NCBI GenBank assembly: GCA_900319655.1
Contig: ONPH01000032.1
Span: 1-9,927 of the forward strand
Length of the DNA stretch: 9,927 nt
Source of the DNA: an uncultured Eubacteriales bacterium
GTDB taxonomy: Bacteria; Bacillota; Clostridia; Oscillospirales; Acutalibacteraceae
Direction: 5' to 3'
Each line of letters opens with the position of its first letter. Position 1 is the first letter of the stretch. Under the pieces are notes generated by a model. It had not been told where the DNA came from and made no database searches. It was given only the letters and a program-made list of their open reading frames with translations. The translations under genes were made by a program, and so were the position numbers. Of this stretch, positions 6,892 through 9,927 are shown piece by piece.

Positions 6892-6928
6892 AAACCGGAC
6901 AGCTCACAGGTTGTCCGGTTTGTTTTTT
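6892..6928. terminator. Second terminator hairpin, probably bidirectional
   Basis: AAACCGGACA (6892-6901) and TGTCCGGTTT (6912-6921) form a perfect 10-bp stem with a 10-base loop. On the plus strand it is followed by GTTTTTT; on the minus strand by TTTTCGATT. It probably ends the convergent minus-strand membrane protein gene and backs up the plus-strand terminator ten bases away. Confidence 0.8.
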
Positions 6929-6944
6929 ATATATTTTAATCTTA

Positions 6945-7607
6945 TCAGTCTAAATCCGTGTTGCCTCTGTCGGTTTCGTCGAGCATTCTGTCGATGTCCG
7001 ACATATACTTGTCGTAATCAAAATCATCGTCAATATCCCTCGGCGACGAAGCGCGCTTTTCGGAAGCGCGGGGAGCTCTGTCGGCAGTGCGCGCCGCGTG
7101 AGCGCTGCGCGAGCCGTGTGATGAACGCTGCGCACGGGAGGCTTGCTCTCTGCGGCGCGGACGCTCGCTTTCCTCAGCCATTCTCTGCTTTTCGCGCTCG
7201 TCACGGCGCTTTGCCTGGAGCAAAAGCTCCTCGGCAGCCTGCTTTTCCTTTTTCTCCTGCTTTCTTCTGGCGTCACCAAAGGCGAGGTCGCCCAAAAACA
7301 GTCCGAAAATTCCTGCAATCAGGTAAACCACAAGCAAAATAATATTTGTCGGGTTCGAAAAGCCGCCTGCGTAAATCATCATTGTGAACAAAAACGCAAT
7401 CGGCGCGATCAGCGTAAACAAAAAGTCAAGTCCGTGCTTTGCGCAGTAGACAGCCGAGCATACCACCTGTGTCATCAGCAGGATGAAGTAGTAGCCTACA
7501 GCCGAAAACTTCTGCATCGGTTCGCTTATAAAAATCAGCGGTACAAGCAAAAATACCGCGAAAATTATGATAGCGTACGGAAGATATTTTTTTATCATAG
7601 CGGTCAT
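6945..7607 (-). CDS. Membrane protein with four helices and a long charged C-terminal tail
   Basis: 220 residues; no family is recognised. The sequence shows four hydrophobic segments at about 9-28, 36-56, 61-80 and 87-108, with no cleavable signal. A cytoplasm-type tail follows: residues 113-150 are a Lys/Glu/Arg-rich run likely to form a helix or coiled coil, 150-190 are Arg/Ser/Ala-rich and probably disordered, and 191-220 are acidic (DIDDDFDYDKYMSDIDRMLDETD). The strong basic-then-acidic split suggests an interaction tail, perhaps for nucleic acid, anionic lipid or a partner protein; this is inference. The start ATG at 7607 has AAGGAG eight bases upstream (7616-7621). It is convergent with the upstream small-protein gene, divergent from mgtE, and appears to be transcribed alone. 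Confidence 0.85.
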   Translation of the reverse strand: MTAMIKKYLPYAIIIFAVFLLVPLIFISEPMQKFSAVGYYFILLMTQVVCSAVYCAKHGLDFLFTLIAPIAFLFTMMIYAGGFSNPTNIILLVVYLIAGIFGLFLGDLAFGDARRKQEKKEKQAAEELLLQAKRRDEREKQRMAEESERPRRREQASRAQRSSHGSRSAHAARTADRAPRASEKRASSPRDIDDDFDYDKYMSDIDRMLDETDRGNTDLD

Positions 7608-7640
7608 AATAACAGCTCCTTATATCCGTTCTCATTTGTT

Positions 7641-7668
7641 ATTATACTATATATTAAAAAAAAATCAA
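7641..7668 (-). promoter_or_regulatory. Sigma-A promoter of the four-helix membrane protein gene
   Basis: On the minus strand: TTGATT (7663-7668), 16 bases containing an A/T tract, TATAAT (7641-7646). The leader would be about 25 nt and carries the AAGGAG ribosome site. Confidence 0.6.
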
Positions 7669-7684
7669 GAACATAAAATCATTG

Positions 7685-7713
7685 TTGACATTAAAGCGCA
7701 AAAGGGATAAAAT
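7685..7713 (+). promoter_or_regulatory. Sigma-A promoter of the mgtE transcript
   Basis: TTGACA (7685-7690), 17 bases, TAAAAT (7708-7713). Transcription should start near 7720, about 250 nt before the mgtE start codon. Confidence 0.75.
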
Positions 7714-7767
7714 ATAAGGGTAGCCGTTAAATTTTTCGGCAATTTTTTATTGAGGGGTGAAACATTA

Positions 7768-7848
7768 ATGGACGCAGACGGAAGTTTAGGCGTTGTTCCC
7801 GGGCGAAGTTGCAGCGGACGGCAGTTCTGCGTTCGTTGTGTCGCTTAA
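7768..7848 (+). CDS. Possible 26-residue leader peptide upstream of mgtE
   Basis: ATG at 7768 to TAA at 7846-7848, encoding a short peptide with cysteines at positions 15, 21 and 24 and the motif CVRC near its end. A good Shine-Dalgarno, GAGGGGTG (7752-7759), sits eight bases before the ATG. Almost the whole ORF lies within helix 1 of the leader, and its stop codon is the start of helix 2, so a translating ribosome would open both. This recalls the leader peptides of Salmonella mgtA and corA, though the peptide shares no obvious sequence with them. Short ORFs arise by chance, so the call rests on the ribosome site and its placement. Confidence 0.38.
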   Translation: MDADGSLGVVPGRSCSGRQFCVRCVA

Positions 7849-7930
7849 ATTTAAAACCCTGCAATTATAAACCGCAAAACGCTTGAAAATTGCGTGGTTT
7901 TAAGTTTACGGACTGCGCCTTTTGAACACG

Positions 7931-7969
7931 TCTCTTTCCACGATGCAAAAAATGCAAAAGGAGGAGAGA
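7931..7969 (+). promoter_or_regulatory. Hairpin that can mask the mgtE Shine-Dalgarno
   Basis: TCTCTT (7931-7936) pairs with GAGAGA (7964-7969, one G-U), and TCC (7937-7939) pairs with GGA (7960-7962), leaving G7963 bulged. The loop side carries TGCA-AAAAA-TGCA (7944-7956). When formed, the hairpin hides all of GGAGGAG and the first base of the upstream ATG. Confidence 0.5.
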
Positions 7970-9339
7970 TGATGATTCAGGTTAACGTAACCATTACGGA
8001 GACCATCAAGAAGCTGCTCGAGGAGAAAAAATTCAACACTCTTCGGGACATTCTTGTAACAATGAAGCCGTACGATATTGCGGCTGTTTTTGAGGAGCTT
8101 CAGGACGAAAAAACCCCGATTCTCTTCAGAATTTTACCAAAGGAGCTTGCGGCGGAAACCTTTGTAGAGATGGACGAGGACACTCAGGAGTTCCTTATCC
8201 ACGGCTTCAGCGACAGCGAGCTTAAAGAGATTGTAAACGAGCTGTTTGTCGACGACGCGGTTGATATTATCGAGGAAATGCCGGCAAACGTCGTAAAGCG
8301 AATTTTGCGGCAGGCTGACAAGGATATGAGGCGCGAGATTAACGAGCTTCTCAAATATCCCGAGGACAGCGCAGGCTCGATTATGACGACCGAGTTTATT
8401 GTGCTCCGCCCTGATATGACCGCCGAAATGGCGATTAAGCGAATCAGGCGAACCGGTGTTGACAAGGAGACAATTTACACCTGCTACGTGACCGACGAAA
8501 ACAACAGGCTTATCGGTATCACCACGGTCAAGGATTTGCTGTTGGCGGAGGACGACGACCCCGTTAAGGATATGATGGAGGAAAACGTAATTTCCGTCCA
8601 CACCCTCGACGACCAGGAGCAGGTTGCCCAGCTTTTCTCAAACTACGACTTTTTGGCGCTGCCCGTTGTAGATAACGAGCAAAGGCTCGTCGGAATTGTT
8701 ACCATCGACGACGCTATCGACGTTATCCGCGAGGAGGCTACCGAGGACTTTGAAAAAATGGCTGCGGTACTTCCCTCCGACAAGCCGTATATGAAAACCA
8801 GCGTTTGGGGAATTTACAAAAAGCGTGTGCCGTGGCTGCTTATCCTTATGCTCTCGGCAACCTTTACAAGTACGATTATCTCGAGCTTTGACGGAATGCT
8901 CGCGAGCGTGATTATTCTGTCGAGCTTTATCCCGATGATTACGGGCTCGGGCGGTAACGCAGGCTCGCAGGCTTCGGTTTCGGTTATCCGCGCGCTGTCG
9001 CTCGGAGAGATTGAATTTAAAAGTATGTTCGTCGTGCTCTGGAAGGAGCTAAGAGTGGCGTTTTTCTGCGGACTGACGCTTGCGGTCGCGAACTTTGTAA
9101 AGCTGATGATTTTTGATTTGCGAGGTCACGACAACGCGCTGTTCATCGCGCTTGTGGTGTCGCTAACGCTCGTCGGCACGATTATTATGGCAAAGCTTGT
9201 CGGCGCCAGCCTTCCGCTTTTGTCGAGCAAAATCGGACTTGACCCTGCGGTTATGGCAAATCCGCTGATTACCACGGTCTGCGACTCGCTCTCGCTGCTG
9301 ATTTACTTCGGCGTAGCAAGTATGGTTTTGCAGCTGTAA
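7969..9339 (+). CDS. mgtE: MgtE-type magnesium channel/transporter
   Basis: 456 residues, the usual MgtE length. The protein imports Mg2+ across the cytoplasmic membrane, gated by its cytosolic domains. Residues 1-130 are the superhelical MgtE N domain, 138-262 two CBS domains (SIMTTEFIVL, GITTVKDLL, LPVVDNEQRLVGIVTIDDAIDVI) and about 263-284 the plug helix. Membrane segments start near 287, 311, 360, 390 and 430. The selectivity region PMITGSGGNAGSQ (322-334) and GLDPAVMANPLITTVCDS (423-440), with the pore aspartate D425, are intact. The reading frame is open upstream to a GTG at 7894, but that start lies inside helix 2. ATG at 7969 or 7972 follows GGAGG (7960-7964) by 4 or 7 bases, so 7972 may be the true start. 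The gene has its own promoter, a long structured leader and a displaced downstream terminator. Confidence 0.96.
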   Translation: MMIQVNVTITETIKKLLEEKKFNTLRDILVTMKPYDIAAVFEELQDEKTPILFRILPKELAAETFVEMDEDTQEFLIHGFSDSELKEIVNELFVDDAVDIIEEMPANVVKRILRQADKDMRREINELLKYPEDSAGSIMTTEFIVLRPDMTAEMAIKRIRRTGVDKETIYTCYVTDENNRLIGITTVKDLLLAEDDDPVKDMMEENVISVHTLDDQEQVAQLFSNYDFLALPVVDNEQRLVGIVTIDDAIDVIREEATEDFEKMAAVLPSDKPYMKTSVWGIYKKRVPWLLILMLSATFTSTIISSFDGMLASVIILSSFIPMITGSGGNAGSQASVSVIRALSLGEIEFKSMFVVLWKELRVAFFCGLTLAVANFVKLMIFDLRGHDNALFIALVVSLTLVGTIIMAKLVGASLPLLSSKIGLDPAVMANPLITTVCDSLSLLIYFGVASMVLQL

Positions 9340-9357
9340 AAATTTAAAGCATTGTTA

Positions 9358-9543
9358 TTTAAAGGCTCCCCTGACGTGCGAAAGCACTTTAGGGGAGCTG
9401 TCGCGTAAGCGACTGAGGGGTTGGCGTTGGTGATTATATTATTTTTACATAACAAACACAACTCGCGCTATCGGAAACGAAACCCCCTCCGTCAGCATAG
9501 CTGACACCTCCCCTAAAGCTAAAGCGTTAGGGGAGGCTTTAAA
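9358..9543. repeat. MITE-like palindromic repeat of about 180 bp
   Basis: The ends are inverted: TTTAAAGGCTCCCCT (9358-9372) against AGGGGAGGCTTTAAA (9529-9543), 14 of 15 matching. Each half carries two hairpins. Left: GCTCCCCT/AGGGGAGC enclosing GTGC-GAAA-GCAC (9365-9398), then GTCGC-GTAA-GCGAC (9400-9413), both with GNRA loops. Right: GTCAGC-ATA-GCTGAC (9491-9505), then CCTCCCCT/AGGGGAGG (9507-9536). GGGGTT and AACCCC flank an AT-rich centre. It contains no transposase, so it would be non-autonomous. The right half also overlaps the end of a minus-strand reading frame. Confidence 0.75.
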
Positions 9544-9762
9544 ACGATTTAAAACAAGTAACCGCTGAGGTTTTTTCCTCAGCGGTCTTTTTGTTGTGTT
9601 TGTGTTCAGTTTTATAACCTTCGCCTTTCTGCGACGGACGGCTCTGCCGTGCGAATACGCGCGCTTTTTGCGCTTTGAGCCTAACAAAATCACCCTCGCG
9701 GAATTGCCCACGGCGTAAAAGATAAACACGAATACACAAAAATTGAAAATCAGATTAAACAT
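9445..9762 (-). CDS. Possible small basic membrane protein, tail read through terminator and repeat
   Basis: A 105-codon frame beginning with a hydrophobic segment (residues 3-26, rich in Phe, Val and Ile), followed by a very basic stretch (GSKRKKRAYSHGRAVRRRKAKVIK, 28-51). The ribosome site is good, with GAGGAAGG ahead of the ATG, but no convincing promoter is visible. Residues 57-67 come from the opposite strand of the terminator hairpin at 9561-9592, and residues 74-105 from the palindromic repeat. If the gene is real, its present C-terminus was probably created by the repeat insertion. The family is not recognised. It could also be a chance frame in intergenic DNA, although the GC-rich third positions around the basic stretch resemble the coding genes here. 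Confidence 0.4.
   Translation of the reverse strand: MFNLIFNFCVFVFIFYAVGNSARVILLGSKRKKRAYSHGRAVRRRKAKVIKLNTNTTKRPLRKKPQRLLVLNRFKASPNALALGEVSAMLTEGVSFPIARVVFVM
9561..9592 (+). terminator. Rho-independent terminator, probably of mgtE
   Basis: ACCGCTGAGG (9561-9570) and CCTCAGCGGT (9577-9586) form a perfect 10-bp stem with a T6 loop, followed by CTTTTT. The T run lies on the plus side only. It is 221 bases after the mgtE stop, with the palindromic repeat in between. Confidence 0.9.
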
Positions 9763-9776
9763 AATACCTTCCTCAC

Positions 9777-9859
9777 TTTTACCTTCCGAATTTGGGGTTC
9801 ACTTTGTCAATTTAGCCCCTCATACTTTGCTTGAATGAAAAAGTGAAGCTAAGGTAAAA
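9777..9859. repeat. Nested inverted repeat of unknown function
   Basis: TTTTACCTT (9777-9785) is matched by AAGGTAAAA (9851-9859), and inside it TTCACTTT (9798-9805) by AAAGTGAA (9840-9847). GGGG (9794-9797) and CCCC (9816-9819) offer an alternative inner pairing. ACCTTCC also occurs twice as a direct repeat (9766-9772 and 9781-9787). The region lies just upstream of the possible small minus-strand gene. The remaining 68 bases to the right edge show no feature I can assign. Confidence 0.5.
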
Positions 9860-9927
9860 ACACGTTAGCGGTCAATTTCGTCCAAGCTGATTGAAATTAG
9901 AGCCAGTTTCGACGTTCAAAACGCGGA

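Larger units (their letters stand above)
7720..7969 (+). promoter_or_regulatory. Long structured mgtE leader, candidate cis-regulatory RNA
   Basis: The leader holds four layers of structure. First, GCCG...CGGC (7723-7740) followed by TTTTTT, a weak terminator-like element. Second, helix 1: 7766-7778 pairs with 7826-7838 over 13 bp with three G-U pairs, and GTGA (7757-7760) with TCGC (7841-7844) continues the stem. Third, helix 2: 7846-7858 pairs with 7896-7908 (13 bp, one G-U), then, after one mismatch, 7860-7866 with 7888-7894. Fourth, a hairpin at 7931-7969 that masks the mgtE ribosome site. A 26-codon ORF starts inside helix 1 and stops at the first bases of helix 2. The M-box core expected before Mg2+ transporter genes (GGUGAGGCUCC) is not found. 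That the leader senses Mg2+ is inference from the gene it precedes. Confidence 0.55.

Noticed and set aside
6875..7676. Plus-strand frames opposite the four-helix membrane protein gene
   Set aside because: The minus-strand frame has a promoter, AAGGAG ribosome site, membrane helices and terminator; the opposite frames have none of these and run through a terminator hairpin.
7894..7968. GTG start 25 codons upstream of mgtE
   Set aside because: It falls within helix 2 of the leader and has no ribosome site; MgtE proteins normally begin near the ATG at 7969/7972.
7720..7969. M-box (ykoK) Mg2+ riboswitch
   Set aside because: This was expected for mgtE, but the conserved GGUGAGGCUCC core and the CUGCUGCC segment are not found by eye; a covariance search would settle it.
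9361..9540. CRISPR array
   Set aside because: The repeated GGGGAG blocks are inverted hairpin arms, not evenly spaced direct repeats with unique spacers, and no cas gene is near.
9880..9927. Short open stretch on the minus strand at the right edge (C-terminal end of a protein?)
   Set aside because: Only about 15 codons are visible before a stop, with no recognisable motif; it cannot be told from chance.

Overview
The window looks like chromosomal DNA of an anaerobic, endospore-forming Firmicute, most likely a Clostridia/Ruminococcaceae-type organism. The evidence is a SpoIIID sporulation regulator, a methionine synthase whose reactivation domain is a separate gene, strong Shine-Dalgarno sites, near-consensus sigma-A promoters and many Rho-independent terminators. 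The taxonomic placement is inferred from gene content only.

Left part (1-3243, minus strand): a methionine/one-carbon operon reads metF, then a stand-alone MetH-activation protein, then metH, which runs off the left edge. The genes overlap by 4 and 11 bases and share one promoter with a leader of about 30 nt. MetF makes 5-methyl-THF, MetH uses it to methylate homocysteine, and the activation protein should repair oxidised cobalamin on MetH. Divergent from metF is spoIIID, with a candidate SigE promoter.

Middle (3595-6764, plus strand): a DegT/StrS-type PLP aminotransferase with its own promoter, a structured leader and a strong terminator. Next comes a solitary 5S rRNA gene with a perfect-consensus promoter and its own terminator. 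Right behind that terminator lies an FkbM-type methyltransferase gene with no visible promoter, followed by a small acidic protein of unknown function. The aminotransferase and methyltransferase suggest sugar or surface-glycan modification, but no other glycan genes are visible.

Right part: a minus-strand gene (6945-7607) encodes a four-helix membrane protein with a long charged tail. It is followed on the plus strand by mgtE, a CBS-domain Mg2+ channel. The mgtE transcript has a leader of about 250 nt that does not resemble the known M-box Mg2+ riboswitch. The leader holds a 26-codon ORF with a good ribosome site, two long helices and a terminal hairpin that can mask the mgtE Shine-Dalgarno sequence. 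This is the best candidate for an undescribed regulatory system in the window.

Downstream of mgtE, a palindromic MITE-like repeat of about 180 bp lies between the gene and its apparent terminator. Beyond that are a possible small basic membrane protein on the minus strand and a nested inverted repeat (9777-9859). The last 70 bases show nothing that can be assigned.
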